A DNA stretch of 64,000 nucleotides from Thermoactinospora rubra (GTDB lineage Bacteria; Actinomycetota; Actinomycetes; Streptosporangiales; Streptosporangiaceae): the NCBI RefSeq assembly GCF_002093975.1, contig NZ_MSZZ01000010.1, positions 186,001-250,000 of the forward strand, read 5' to 3'. This document shows positions 31,728 to 40,720 of the stretch, one piece after another. The notes under the pieces are model-generated. The model saw nothing but the letters and a program-made list of their open reading frames with translations. It was not told where the DNA came from and ran no database searches. The first letter of the stretch is position 1. Every line of letters begins with the position of its first letter. The position numbers were made by a program, and so were the translations under genes.

Positions 31728-33503
31728 CTAGGCCGCCTGCGGGATCGGGAGCCCGGCCAGGATCTCGCCCAGCACGTAGGTGACGTCCTGGCCGGCGTTC
31801 TCCGGCGCCTTCCAGGTCAGGTCGGCGCCACGGTTCTTGGGCTTGGCCGCGAAGCCCGACGGCGCACCGGGCGCCACGCACGGCCGGGCCCCGGCGCTGG
31901 CCTCGGACTCCACCTCGCCCTTCTCCCAGTGCGCGACCACCGTGAAGGTGTACTCGGTGCCGCAGTCGCCGCCCCTGAACTCGAACTGGAAGGGCCCGTT
32001 GGCGTCCACCTGCGACGGCGTCACCTGGCCGCCGGAGGGCGAGACCTTCAGCGTGTAGCGGTCCACCTTGCCGCCGGCCGACGGGCTGAAGCTCACGTCG
32101 ACCCTGCCGGGGCCTGAGCGGGCGGTGACCGGTCCCGGCTTGCCCGGCGGCGAGGCCGTGGGTGAAGGCGAAGGCGAGGGTGAGGGGGACGGGCTGGGGC
32201 TCCGGGTGGGCGAGGCGCTGGGCGTCGGCTCCTGGCTGGGCGTGGGCTTCTTGCCCGGCTTGCCGGTCGGCTGCGTGTCGCCGCCCTTGGTCGGCGCCGG
32301 GTCGGGCTCGGGACGGCCGGTCGGGTTCGGGTCGTCCCTGGTCGGCTGGAGCTTGGGCGTCTGCTTGGGCTTGGGGGTGTTCGTCGGCCCCGGGACGTCG
32401 GTGTCGTCCTTCTGGATCGGGTGCTTGCGCCCCTCGGGGTCGATGACGACCGCGCGGTCGCCGTTCTGGTCGTTGGCCCACAGCAGGCCGTCCTTGACGA
32501 ACACCTCCAGCGGCCCGGGGCGCTCGGCGACCTGCAGGGTGGTCGGGCGGCCGGGCGCGGCGCTGTCCCACACGATCAGCCCGCCCCTGCCCTGGTCGGG
32601 GACGTACACCTTCGAGCCGAGCACCTGCGGCACGCCCAGCCTGCCGGAGGTCCCGGCGCCCAGCTTGGTGGTGAGCACCTGGTTGGACTGGGTGTCGATG
32701 ACGACCAGCAGGCCGTCGGGGCCGGGCGCGAGGATCGGCACGAGCGAGCCCTCGGCGGCGGCCGGGGTGAGGACGCCGCCCCTGCCGGCCCGCGCGACCT
32801 CCTTGGGCAGGGTGATCTCGCCCGCTCCGCCGTCCGTGCCGATGATGACGGCGGTGGCCGCGCGGGTGTTGACGATGACGGGCAGGCCGCCGGCGATGGT
32901 GATCGCCAGCTCCTCGCCGGGCTCGCCGACCTTGACCGGGCGCTCCGCCGTACCGGCCGAGACGGGCACGGCCTCGCCCTTGGCGGTCACCGGCACCCAC
33001 AGCCTGCCGCCGCCATCGATGCGGGCCGGGCCCAGCGGTCCCGGCAGGGCGAGGGGCTCGCCGACGGAGTTGAGCGTGGCGGGGTCGATCTGCTGGACCT
33101 TGCCCGCCGGGTCGACCGCGTAGGCGGCGGTGCCGGAGACGACCAGTTGCAGCCCGGCCGCGCCGAAGTTGCGGGTCTGGGCGACGGTGAGCTGGCTCGG
33201 CTCGATGCGGCTGACGAACCCCGTGGCCTCGTCGACGAGCATGACGTTGCCGCCGTCCTGCACGACCTTCAGCGCCTTGCCCGCCGTGTGGTCCAGGTAG
33301 CCGTCGACCTCGCCGGACAGGCCGTTGACGTGCACGACCTTGCCCCTGACCTTGGTCCACAGCCACGCGCCCACGTCGGCCAGCTTGGGGTTGGCACTGG
33401 AGACCCCCACGCCGAACACCGCGGCGGCCCCCACGAGCGCCGCCACGGCGACAGCGGCGATCACAGCTGTGGCTCGATCGCCACGAAGCACGCGGACGCC
33501 CAC
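31728..33503 (-). CDS. Membrane-anchored beta-propeller and FN3 domain protein
   Basis: A 591-residue protein with an uncleaved N-terminal signal-anchor (about 12-35). A repetitive all-beta region (about 40-355) resembles NHL/PQQ-type propeller blades. A Pro/Thr/Ser linker with a long SPSPSP run (about 365-450) leads to one complete fibronectin type III domain (about 455-545) and a shorter second FN3-like unit at the C terminus. It starts with GTG and is first in the run through DUF58, TgpA-like, AlkZ-like and MFS genes. The layout suits an extracellular sensor or scaffold linked to the DUF58/TgpA-like membrane proteins. That role is inference. Confidence 0.78.
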   Translation of the reverse strand: MGVRVLRGDRATAVIAAVAVAALVGAAAVFGVGVSSANPKLADVGAWLWTKVRGKVVHVNGLSGEVDGYLDHTAGKALKVVQDGGNVMLVDEATGFVSRIEPSQLTVAQTRNFGAAGLQLVVSGTAAYAVDPAGKVQQIDPATLNSVGEPLALPGPLGPARIDGGGRLWVPVTAKGEAVPVSAGTAERPVKVGEPGEELAITIAGGLPVIVNTRAATAVIIGTDGGAGEITLPKEVARAGRGGVLTPAAAEGSLVPILAPGPDGLLVVIDTQSNQVLTTKLGAGTSGRLGVPQVLGSKVYVPDQGRGGLIVWDSAAPGRPTTLQVAERPGPLEVFVKDGLLWANDQNGDRAVVIDPEGRKHPIQKDDTDVPGPTNTPKPKQTPKLQPTRDDPNPTGRPEPDPAPTKGGDTQPTGKPGKKPTPSQEPTPSASPTRSPSPSPSPSPSPSPTASPPGKPGPVTARSGPGRVDVSFSPSAGGKVDRYTLKVSPSGGQVTPSQVDANGPFQFEFRGGDCGTEYTFTVVAHWEKGEVESEASAGARPCVAPGAPSGFAAKPKNRGADLTWKAPENAGQDVTYVLGEILAGLPIPQAA

Positions 33504-33659
33504 CCGTCACTCACCCCGTATGCACCGTTACTAGGTGTCTATCCCCCATGTATCGGACATCACGATAGCGCTATTTCGTCCCTCCGGACAGGAAACTCAC
33601 ACCCGTACGGCCTCGCCGCCGGTCCGAGATTGTCGGGCGGAAGCTCTACCTTAGAGCGC
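33504..33659. promoter_or_regulatory. Divergent promoter region with ATAGCGCTAT palindrome
   Basis: These 156 bases separate the FN3/propeller operon (-) from the SMC-like operon (+). They hold the perfect palindrome ATAGCGCTAT at 33565-33574, and a -10-like TACCTT at 33647-33652 placed 7 bases before the GTG of the SMC operon, as expected for a leaderless mRNA. Confidence 0.45.
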
Positions 33660-34862
33660 GTGTCTGAGGAGCCGCTCACCCTCGACGCCGCCCTGTCCGA
33701 CGAGGCGGTCCTGTCGACCTACCGCAGGATGTTCGCCGCTCTGGCGCGTGACAGCGGCGCGGTCGTCGACGACCCGGTGCTGGTCGACATCGCCGAGACG
33801 CTGTTCACGGCGTTCGCCGAGGCGGGCGAGGAGTGGCTGACGCACGAGCAGATGCGCCACGCCTGCCGGGCCTATCCCACCGACCTGTTCGAGAACAGGC
33901 TGCGCGTGCTCAAGGGCCTGGGCGCCATCCGTGAGGTGTTCCCCAAGCCCAACCAGCTGCGCTACCGGGCCTCCTTCACCAGCGTCGTGGGGCTGATGTT
34001 CATCCGGCGGATGATGGACGACGGCGGGCAGTCGGAGATGCACCGGCTGCTGGCGCTCGAAGACCTCAACGTGGCCGATCCCCGCACCACCATGGAGGAG
34101 GCGCGCCAGTCGGCGGTCAACCTGGCCAGGGCGTTCCGGCTGTGGGCGCTGGAGCTCATCACGCTGACCACCGGCACCATCGAGGAGCTGCGCGAGCAGG
34201 CGCCCAAGCTGTGGGGCACCGAGGAGATCGCCCGGCGCGCCCAGGGGCTGCACGCCACGATCCTCACCCGCTGGCCCTCGCTCGACCGGGTGTGCACCGA
34301 CCTGCGGGCGGCGATCTACGCCTACAGCGACGCCTCGCGCCGCGCCGCCGGGCGGCTGGCCGAGTCGGCGGGCACCACACGCAACCTCACGCTGCTGCCC
34401 ACCGAGACCTGGCGCACCTTCGCCCAGACCGCCTCGCGCGAGACGCTCGCCTCGGTCCTCGACGGCTTCCTGTTCGACGCGCCCGCGCCGTGGCACGATC
34501 CGGCCGCCATCGCGCGGGCCGTCGACGAGGCCCCGCGCCCGGCCCCCGCCCAGCCGACGCCGCCCCGCTCGGCACTGCCCGACCCCGGGCCCTCCAGCGT
34601 GCTCGCCGAGCCGCCCGAGGCCGCCGTCCAGCGGCTGCGTGAGGTGGCCGAGTCGGTGCTCGGCGGGGCGGACCGGGTGGCGCTGGCCGACGCCTTCGGC
34701 GGCGACTGGCCCGCCGCGCGCCGCCTGCTGGCCGACCTGACGACCATCGACCTGCGTCCGGACCTGCCGTATCGGCTGGTGTGGAGCGAGGAGCTGTCGA
34801 TCGATCCGGAGCGGGAGCCGGCGTGGCTGTCGCACGGGTTCCTGGTGCGGGAGTGTTCGTGA
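33660..34862 (+). CDS. Winged-helix/kleisin-like partner of the SMC-like ATPase
   Basis: A 400-residue soluble protein that I do not recognise by name. The N-terminal third looks like a winged-helix domain (EWLTHEQMRHACRAY, then a recognition-helix-like segment LFENRLRVLKGLGAIREV and a strand). A helical middle follows (ARAFRLWALELITLTTG, IEELREQAPKLWG, LDRVCTDLRAAIYAY), then a Pro-rich linker (about 290-320) and a C-terminal wing-like domain ending in LVREC. This order resembles a MukF/JetA-type kleisin. That is inference from layout and from the SMC-like gene two positions downstream. The GTG start is leaderless-like. The stop overlaps the next GTG (GTGA). Confidence 0.6.
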   Translation: MSEEPLTLDAALSDEAVLSTYRRMFAALARDSGAVVDDPVLVDIAETLFTAFAEAGEEWLTHEQMRHACRAYPTDLFENRLRVLKGLGAIREVFPKPNQLRYRASFTSVVGLMFIRRMMDDGGQSEMHRLLALEDLNVADPRTTMEEARQSAVNLARAFRLWALELITLTTGTIEELREQAPKLWGTEEIARRAQGLHATILTRWPSLDRVCTDLRAAIYAYSDASRRAAGRLAESAGTTRNLTLLPTETWRTFAQTASRETLASVLDGFLFDAPAPWHDPAAIARAVDEAPRPAPAQPTPPRSALPDPGPSSVLAEPPEAAVQRLREVAESVLGGADRVALADAFGGDWPAARRLLADLTTIDLRPDLPYRLVWSEELSIDPEREPAWLSHGFLVRECS

Positions 34863-36097
34863 AGGCCGGCGGTACTGCTGCCGCGGGAAGAGCTGTGGGC
34901 GCCGGTGACGCGGCCGTCGCGCACGCGCGGGTCCGGGCGCACGGGCCGTTGCGCCTGCCCGCCGGTGCGCCGGCGCCCGAGGGGATGGCGCGGCTGACCT
35001 TCCCCGACTCCACCGGGCTCGCGCTGGGCGTCTGGCCCGACGGGGCGACGCCCGCGCTGCTGGAGGAGCACCAGGTGCCGCCCGTTCCCGTCGAGCGGGC
35101 CGGGGAGACCCGGCGGGTGCTCGCGGCGTGCCTGAAGTGCTGCTGGACCGACCTGTCGGCGGACCCGTGGCCGGGCTCGCCGGCGCCGCTGGAGCGCGTG
35201 CTCGGCACCTACCGGGCGTTGATCGGGCGCACCGACGACCTGATGCGCAACTGGGCGATCGGCGCGCTGCGGCGGTTGCACGACTCGGCGTGGATCGTGC
35301 TGTCCGACGGGCTGGTGCGCCTCGGGCCGCGCTGCGCCCTGTGGCCGGTCTCCGCGCACGCGCAGCTGAAGGAGCTCGTCCGCCGCCTGCCGGAGCCCGC
35401 CGGTGACGACCTGACCGTGGTGGCGGACTCCGACCTCGTCGAGACCGCCCCGGATCCCGCGGGCGGGCGCGTCGAGGGCGGCGAGTCGGCGGGCCTGGAG
35501 GACCTGCTGGAGGGCTACGACGAGCGCCACCGGGCCGAGCTGGTGGCCGCCTTCATGGCCGTCGAGCACGCCGCCGAGCCGGTGCCCGAGGCGAGGTTCG
35601 CGGCGTTGCGCGACCCGGCGCTGCGGCGTGCGCTGGCGCAGATGCTCGCGCGCCGCGGCCGGGTCCTCATCCAGCATCGCGAGCGCTGGATCTCCGGCTA
35701 CGACGACGGCGTCGCGGCCCGTCTCGACGGGCCGCTCAGCGAGAGCGAGCGTGCCGTGCTGACGCTCGTGCTGGTCCACTCGGTGGCGATCCCGCGAGCC
35801 GAGGGCGTGCTGCCCGAGGACACCTGGCTGTCGCCGCACCCCACGCCCGTCGAGGAGCTGCGCCGCCACACCCAGGTGCCGATCGGCGAGCTGGAGGCCG
35901 CGCTCAGGTCGCTGCGCCACGCGGGGCTCCTCACGCAGGTCAAGGCCGGCGAGGAGGCGGGCGGCTACGTGCCGGGGCCGCAGTTCCACCGCCTCACGCC
36001 CGCGGCGCGGCGGCGGCTGCAGGAGGAGCTGATCCTCGCCGCCGGGCCGCAGACGCCGCTGGCGGCGGCCGTCCGCGCGAGAAGGGCGGCCGGGTGA
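34859..36097 (+). CDS. Second winged-helix partner of the SMC-like ATPase
   Basis: A 412-residue protein without a recognised named family. The N terminus is low-complexity and Ala-rich. A first alpha/beta segment (about 75-185, LKCCWTDLSADPW to VRRLPEP) may be a winged helix, followed by a helical middle. The C terminus has a clear winged-helix pattern (VEELRRHTQVPIGELEAALRSLRHAGLLTQV, then a wing strand GGYVPGPQFHRLT). Tandem winged helices next to an SMC gene recall the MukE/JetB or kite subunits. GTG 34859 overlaps the upstream stop, and GGGAG is well spaced. The SMC-like gene follows after 78 bases. Confidence 0.6.
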   Translation: MKAGGTAAAGRAVGAGDAAVAHARVRAHGPLRLPAGAPAPEGMARLTFPDSTGLALGVWPDGATPALLEEHQVPPVPVERAGETRRVLAACLKCCWTDLSADPWPGSPAPLERVLGTYRALIGRTDDLMRNWAIGALRRLHDSAWIVLSDGLVRLGPRCALWPVSAHAQLKELVRRLPEPAGDDLTVVADSDLVETAPDPAGGRVEGGESAGLEDLLEGYDERHRAELVAAFMAVEHAAEPVPEARFAALRDPALRRALAQMLARRGRVLIQHRERWISGYDDGVAARLDGPLSESERAVLTLVLVHSVAIPRAEGVLPEDTWLSPHPTPVEELRRHTQVPIGELEAALRSLRHAGLLTQVKAGEEAGGYVPGPQFHRLTPAARRRLQEELILAAGPQTPLAAAVRARRAAG

Positions 36098-36175
36098 GCG
36101 CGGCCAGCGGTCCCGGCCCGGGCGACCGGTGGACGGACGGGCAGCACACGGACGAAGGACGACGGGGGTAGATCG

Positions 36176-39100
36176 GTGTCGCAGATGGAGAACATCGTCG
36201 GGGATCGGGTGCTGATCGCCGTACAGGCGGTCAACATCTCCCGCTTGTCGACCCACGCGGTGCCGATCGTCCCCGGCACGCTCATCGTGGTCGCCGGGGC
36301 GGGACCGAAGGACTCCAACGGCGCCGGCAAGTCGTCGTTCATCGCCGCCATCACCGCGTTGCTGGGCGACGAGCAGTGGCGGTTCGCCTCGGGCGCGAAG
36401 GCCGTGTCCGAGCTGCTGTTCAACGCCGAGCTGGCCAGCGGCTCCGGCGCCCGCCAGTGGGCCAGCGCGAGCCACGGCTACATCGTCGGCGTCTTCGGCC
36501 CGGCCGCGCCCGGCGCACTGGCAAGCACGACAAGCACGACAAGCGCGGCACCCGCGGCGAGCGCCGCCGACGACGAGCCGGAGCCGCACGACGGCGGCGC
36601 GCTGTTCGGCGCCCCGAAGGCCGAGACGGTCACCGTGTGGGTGCGGGTGAACCAGGAGGCGCCGCACCTGGAGATCCGCTGGCGCGAGGGCGTCCACCTG
36701 GCCGCCGCGCCGTCCGAGGCCGAGCGGGTGGCCAGGGCGGACGAGCTGTGGGCGGCGATGCCCAGGTCGGCCGGGCGGCGCGACGTCGTGGCCCGCGACC
36801 TCACCAAGGTCCTGTACGGCGACCGCGTCCGGTGCGTGTCGTTCCTGTCGACGTCGGTGCGCAGCAAGGTGGCGACGAACCTGCTGTCCCAGCCGCTCAA
36901 CGAGATCTCGCCGGAGCGGGTGTTCGAGGCGATCGCCGCGCTCACCGGCCTGGACACCGAGCTGGAGCAGGAGCGGGAGGCCCGCCGCGACGAGCACGCC
37001 AAGCGGGTGCGCGCGGCCGAGGCGGCCGACCGGCTGGCGGAGTTCGAGGCGGAGTCGCGGGCGTTGCTGGCCGCGTTCGACCGGCGCGACCAGGCCAGGG
37101 TACGGCTGGCCGAGGCGTTGCGCTGCTGGCGGGGCAGGCAGACCCGCCGGCTCGCCGACGCGGCGGACCGGGACGAGCAGCTGGCCGCCGAGCTGGAGCG
37201 GCACCGGCTGGCGGGCGAGCAGGCGGCCGAGGCGATCGCCATGACGAAGGCGGAGATCGCCTCGCTCAAGGACGACACGCTCGACCGGCGGCTGGCCGAG
37301 GCCCGCAGGACCCTGACCGAGCTGCAGGCCAGGGCGGCCAAGCTGGAATCGGACCGGGCGGTGGCGGAGAACTCGGCCGACGAGCTGCGCGGCCTGATCC
37401 CCGGCCTGGAGGAGACGCGGCGGCTCGCCGACGGGCGCGACGTGCCGGCCGCCGAGCGCGAGCTGGCCGAGGCCAGGGCGGGCCTGACCGAGGCGCTGAA
37501 GGCGCTGGGCGTGGCCGACCGGGAGGTCGCCTCGGCGCGGGCGGCGCTCGACGACGCCGAGGGTGGGCCGGCGGCGGCGCAGCTCAACGCCCTGGCGGCG
37601 GGCGGCGTCAAGGCGACCGGGCTGCTCGACGCCCTGGACGTGGCCGAGCAGGCGCGCGACCACTCCCGGGAGCCCGGCGATCCCCCGGCTGCGGGCATCG
37701 ACCTGGACGGGCTGCGCGGGTGGCCGACCGAGCACGCCGTGATCGTCGACGCCGCCGACCTCGACGCGGCGGCCGCCGCCCTCGCGGACCTGCCCGGGTC
37801 GGTCCTGGTCAGCGCGGCCGGCGTGAGCGTGGTGGGCGCGTTCGGGGGCGTGGCGACCGGGCGGGAGGCCCGCATCAAGGCCGCCGAGCTGCGCCTGCAT
37901 CGCGCCAGGGACGCGCAGGAGGAGGCGGCGCGAGCCGTACGGCAGGCGGAGGAGTCGGTCGCGGAGGCGCAGCGGCGGCTGGAGGGGGCCAGGGCGGCGG
38001 TCCAGCTGGCCGACGTCGAGCGGAGGCTGGCCGAGCGCCGGAGCAGGCTGGCGGAGCTGACCGAGGCGCTGGAGGAGCTGGCGCCGCAGGTGGCGGCGGC
38101 CGAGCAGGAGGTCGGCGGCCTCGACTTCCGCGCGCGGACACGGAACATGGAGATCGAGCGCCTGGAGGGCCGCCGCCAGCGCCTGGAGGCCGAGCGGGCG
38201 CGGGCGCGCGAGCAGGAGGTGCAGGTCGCCAGGGAGCGGGAGGCGCTGAAGCTGGAGGAGCTGGTCCAAGACTGGGGCGGCTCGGTGGAGGGGGCGCGGG
38301 AGTGGATCGCCGCGCTGCCCGAGGAGGAGCGCGGGCGCACCGCCGAGGAGTGGTGGCGCATCGCCGAACGCCACCTCGACCAGGCCTACCGCGACACGTT
38401 CGGCGAGGACGACGAGGTGCCGGAGGAGCTGCGGTTCCTCATGACCGAGCGGGCCGGGCGCAGCGGCAGGGAACAGGCCACGTTCGCGGCGGTGTGCGCG
38501 TCGCTGGCCTCCTACCTGCGGGGACAGGAGGAGTACGAACGCCACCAGCGGCGGCAGATCGAGACCCAGCTGGCCGGCAGGCAGCGTGACCTGGCGGCGG
38601 CGGCCAAGGGCGCGGAGGAGGCGGCACAGTCCACGGCGGTGCACCGGGCGGCGCTCACCGCGGCGATCAAGGCCAGGCTGACGCGGGTGGCAGAGGAGTT
38701 CGACAAGCTCGACACCTCCTACGGCGGTTACGGCGCGACGCTGGAGTTCCCGGTGCCGCCGGCCCCGGCCGACCCCGAGCAGCGCTGGCAGTGGCGTGTC
38801 ACGCCCAAGTGGCGGCGCGGCGAGGGGCAGGCGTATGTGCCCTACAACCGCAGGGCCAACACCGCGCTCATGGACGAGAAGGCCGTCAAGCTGGTGTGCG
38901 CGGCGGCGATCGCGTCCTCGGGGGGTGGGCACCTGTGCCTGGTGCTCGACGAGCTGGGCCGCAACCTGGGCAAGGAGCACCGGCGGGAGGCGGTGGCGCT
39001 GTTCCGCAGGATCGGCGAGACCTACGGCATCACGGTGATCGGCGCGCTGCAGGACGACATGGAGCCCTACGCGATCGACGCCTGCGGGCAGTACATCAAG

Positions 39101-39235
39101 CTGCGCCGGTCGAGCGACGCCATGCCGTACAACGAGCCGCCGGTGATCGTGGGGCACGACGAGCACGCGGAGCGGGTGAGGATGCTGGCGGCGTACGTGG
39201 ACCGGACCGCGGCCGCCGCCGCCGAGAGCGGGTGA
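36176..39235 (+). CDS. SMC/MukB-like coiled-coil ATPase
   Basis: A 1019-residue ATPase with SMC layout. Walker A is GPKDSNGAGKSS (43-54). A long coiled-coil (about 255-440), a hinge-like globular region (about 455-590), and a second coiled-coil (about 590-830) follow. The C-terminal head has an SSGGG signature-like stretch (914-918) and Walker B LCLVLDE with D925/E926. An Ala/Thr/Asp-rich insert (about 110-140) interrupts the N-terminal head. The relatives I can name are MukB/MksB/JetC. SbcC-type zinc-hook cysteines are absent from the hinge. It is third in the operon. No JetD-like TOPRIM/nuclease gene follows, since citrate synthase lies next on the other strand. GTG 36176 is chosen for the GGGGG ribosome binding site. 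Confidence 0.8.
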   Translation: MSQMENIVGDRVLIAVQAVNISRLSTHAVPIVPGTLIVVAGAGPKDSNGAGKSSFIAAITALLGDEQWRFASGAKAVSELLFNAELASGSGARQWASASHGYIVGVFGPAAPGALASTTSTTSAAPAASAADDEPEPHDGGALFGAPKAETVTVWVRVNQEAPHLEIRWREGVHLAAAPSEAERVARADELWAAMPRSAGRRDVVARDLTKVLYGDRVRCVSFLSTSVRSKVATNLLSQPLNEISPERVFEAIAALTGLDTELEQEREARRDEHAKRVRAAEAADRLAEFEAESRALLAAFDRRDQARVRLAEALRCWRGRQTRRLADAADRDEQLAAELERHRLAGEQAAEAIAMTKAEIASLKDDTLDRRLAEARRTLTELQARAAKLESDRAVAENSADELRGLIPGLEETRRLADGRDVPAAERELAEARAGLTEALKALGVADREVASARAALDDAEGGPAAAQLNALAAGGVKATGLLDALDVAEQARDHSREPGDPPAAGIDLDGLRGWPTEHAVIVDAADLDAAAAALADLPGSVLVSAAGVSVVGAFGGVATGREARIKAAELRLHRARDAQEEAARAVRQAEESVAEAQRRLEGARAAVQLADVERRLAERRSRLAELTEALEELAPQVAAAEQEVGGLDFRARTRNMEIERLEGRRQRLEAERARAREQEVQVAREREALKLEELVQDWGGSVEGAREWIAALPEEERGRTAEEWWRIAERHLDQAYRDTFGEDDEVPEELRFLMTERAGRSGREQATFAAVCASLASYLRGQEEYERHQRRQIETQLAGRQRDLAAAAKGAEEAAQSTAVHRAALTAAIKARLTRVAEEFDKLDTSYGGYGATLEFPVPPAPADPEQRWQWRVTPKWRRGEGQAYVPYNRRANTALMDEKAVKLVCAAAIASSGGGHLCLVLDELGRNLGKEHRREAVALFRRIGETYGITVIGALQDDMEPYAIDACGQYIKLRRSSDAMPYNEPPVIVGHDEHAERVRMLAAYVDRTAAAAAESG

Positions 39236-39287
39236 GCGGGAAGCGCCGGCGCCGATCGGCCGCGGCGCGCTGCGAGCTCGTCCCGCC

Positions 39288-39344
39288 CGTCCGCCGGCGT
39301 CATCCGAAGACGCCGCGAGTTCCCCTGCGCGTCCGCCGGCGTCA
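39288..39344. repeat. Direct repeat at the SMC/citrate synthase junction
   Basis: CGTCCGCCGGCGTCA occurs at 39288-39302 and 39330-39344, 42 bases apart, in the short gap between the convergent genes. The second copy contains the citrate synthase stop codon. Confidence 0.55.
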
Positions 39345-40664
39345 CCCGGGGGCGGTGGGGCGGGGCGGTGGGCCGGTGTAGGAGGCGCGCGGGCGCAGCA
39401 GCGTGCCCTTGGCGTACTCCTCCATCGCGTGCGCCAGCCACCCGGCCGTCCTGGCCACGGCGAAGATCGCCTCTCCCGCGCCGGGCGTCATCCCGCTCAC
39501 CGCGGCCAGGGTGGCGAGGGCGAAGTCGACGTTCATCGCGGGGAGCCGCCTGCGGGCCATCTCGCGTTGCACGGCCCGCGCCGCGGCGATGCGCCCGTGG
39601 CCGGGGGCGGCCGCCTCCACCAGCTCCATGAGCAGGACGGCACGCCCGTCGCCCTTGCGGTAGACCGTGTGCCCGAATCCGGGGACGCGCTCGCCCCGCC
39701 GTACCCGGTCGGTCACCACGCGGGAGGCCTGCGCGGGGTCGGCGACCTCGGCCAGCAGGCGTTCCGCGGCGTAGGAGGCGCCGCCGTGCAGAGGGCCGCC
39801 GAGGACGCCGAGCCCGGTCAGGACGACCGCGTAGGGATCGGCCTTGGCTGAGGCGGCCACGCGGGCGGCGAGGGTGGAGGCGGCCAGCTCGTGGTCGGCC
39901 AGCAGGACGAGAGCGGCCTGCAGGGCCCTCAGCAACGCCGGGGTGGGCGGATGCGGCGACAGTTTCGGCCAGAGCCGTTCGGCGATGGGCCCGGCGGGAA
40001 GCGGCGCCCCCGGCCGGATGGACAGGCCGTCCCCCGACTGAGCAGGCGACCCGTCCTCCGGCCGGGCGGGTAGGCCATCCTCCGGCCGGGCGGGCGGTAC
40101 GTCCTCTGTGCCCTGCGCGGGCGACTCGCCCACGGGCGGCAGCGCGTCGACGAGGCCCGCGATGAGGCGGCGGCCGGTCGCGGCGGCGGAGACCGGGTCG
40201 AGCTGGTAGCGCAGCGAGTCGGTGGCGCCCAGGACGGTGACGACCACCTGGAGCCGGTCGAGCGGCAGCAGGCCGGCGGGCAGCCCGCGCTGCGCCTCGG
40301 CGGCGGCGCGCAGCGCCTCGGGGTCGCTCTCCCACCGGCCGCCGCCGGAGGCCCCGGTCCCCCACAGCGCCTCGGCCACGCTCTCGAAGTCGCGCGTCCT
40401 GGCCAGCTCCAGCGCGTCGGTCCCCCGGTAGTACGGCCGGTCGGCGCCCAGCGCGGTGACGGCCGACTCGATCACCAGCTCCGGCGGGCGGTGGCGGGGA
40501 CGCCCGCGGCGGGCCAGCCGTTCGACCTCCTCCGCGTCGAACAGGCTGCGCCGCCCGTCCTCGGCGCGCCGCCGCCGCAGCACTCCCCTGCTGACGTACG
40601 CATACAGCGTCGCGGGCTTGACCCCGAGCCGCCGGGCCGCCTCGGAGGCGTCGATCCACTCCAT
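39342..40664 (-). CDS. Citrate synthase with N-terminal helix-turn-helix domain
   Basis: A 440-residue protein. Residues 1-55 are a MerR-like helix-turn-helix (EAARRLGVKPATLYAYVSRGVLRRRR, SLFDAEEVERLA). The rest is a small citrate/2-methylcitrate synthase fold with active-site His in LLADHELAAST and GPLHGGAS, the GFGHTVYRKGD loop and the catalytic Asp in MNVDFALA. A repetitive insertion rich in PARPEDG (about 175-215) interrupts the helical domain. The DNA-binding domain suggests that the enzyme binds a palindrome; an excellent candidate lies 1 base upstream of the start codon. It is divergent from a homocitrate-synthase-like gene. Substrate choice (oxaloacetate with acetyl- or propionyl-CoA) is not decided. 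Confidence 0.87.
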   Translation of the reverse strand: MEWIDASEAARRLGVKPATLYAYVSRGVLRRRRAEDGRRSLFDAEEVERLARRGRPRHRPPELVIESAVTALGADRPYYRGTDALELARTRDFESVAEALWGTGASGGGRWESDPEALRAAAEAQRGLPAGLLPLDRLQVVVTVLGATDSLRYQLDPVSAAATGRRLIAGLVDALPPVGESPAQGTEDVPPARPEDGLPARPEDGSPAQSGDGLSIRPGAPLPAGPIAERLWPKLSPHPPTPALLRALQAALVLLADHELAASTLAARVAASAKADPYAVVLTGLGVLGGPLHGGASYAAERLLAEVADPAQASRVVTDRVRRGERVPGFGHTVYRKGDGRAVLLMELVEAAAPGHGRIAAARAVQREMARRRLPAMNVDFALATLAAVSGMTPGAGEAIFAVARTAGWLAHAMEEYAKGTLLRPRASYTGPPPRPTAPG

Positions 40665-40665
40665 G

Positions 40666-40687
40666 AATGTTGACTATAATCAACATT
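40666..40687. promoter_or_regulatory. 22-bp palindrome with overlapping divergent -10 boxes
   Basis: AATGTTGA and its exact complement TCAACATT flank the 6-base spacer CTATAA. TATAAT reads toward the homocitrate-synthase-like gene, and TATAGT on the other strand reads toward the citrate synthase gene. The site starts 1 base before the citrate synthase ATG. It is strikingly AT-rich for this DNA. A dimeric regulator bound here would shut both promoters. Confidence 0.75.
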
Positions 40688-40720
40688 GATCCATATTGCC
40701 AGAAGTGTCAGGGTGGACTC

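Noticed and set aside
33660-39235. Direct assignment of the SMC operon as a Wadjet (JetABCD) system
   Set aside because: No JetD-like TOPRIM/nuclease gene is present on either side, and the two partners match JetA/JetB only in general layout. The operon is reported as SMC-like without a named system.
40667-40720. Longer N terminus of the homocitrate-synthase-like protein
   Set aside because: The upstream in-frame start lies inside the palindrome and -10 box. The ATG at 40721 has a GGTGGA site, and its product starts at the conserved HFLDVTNRDG block.
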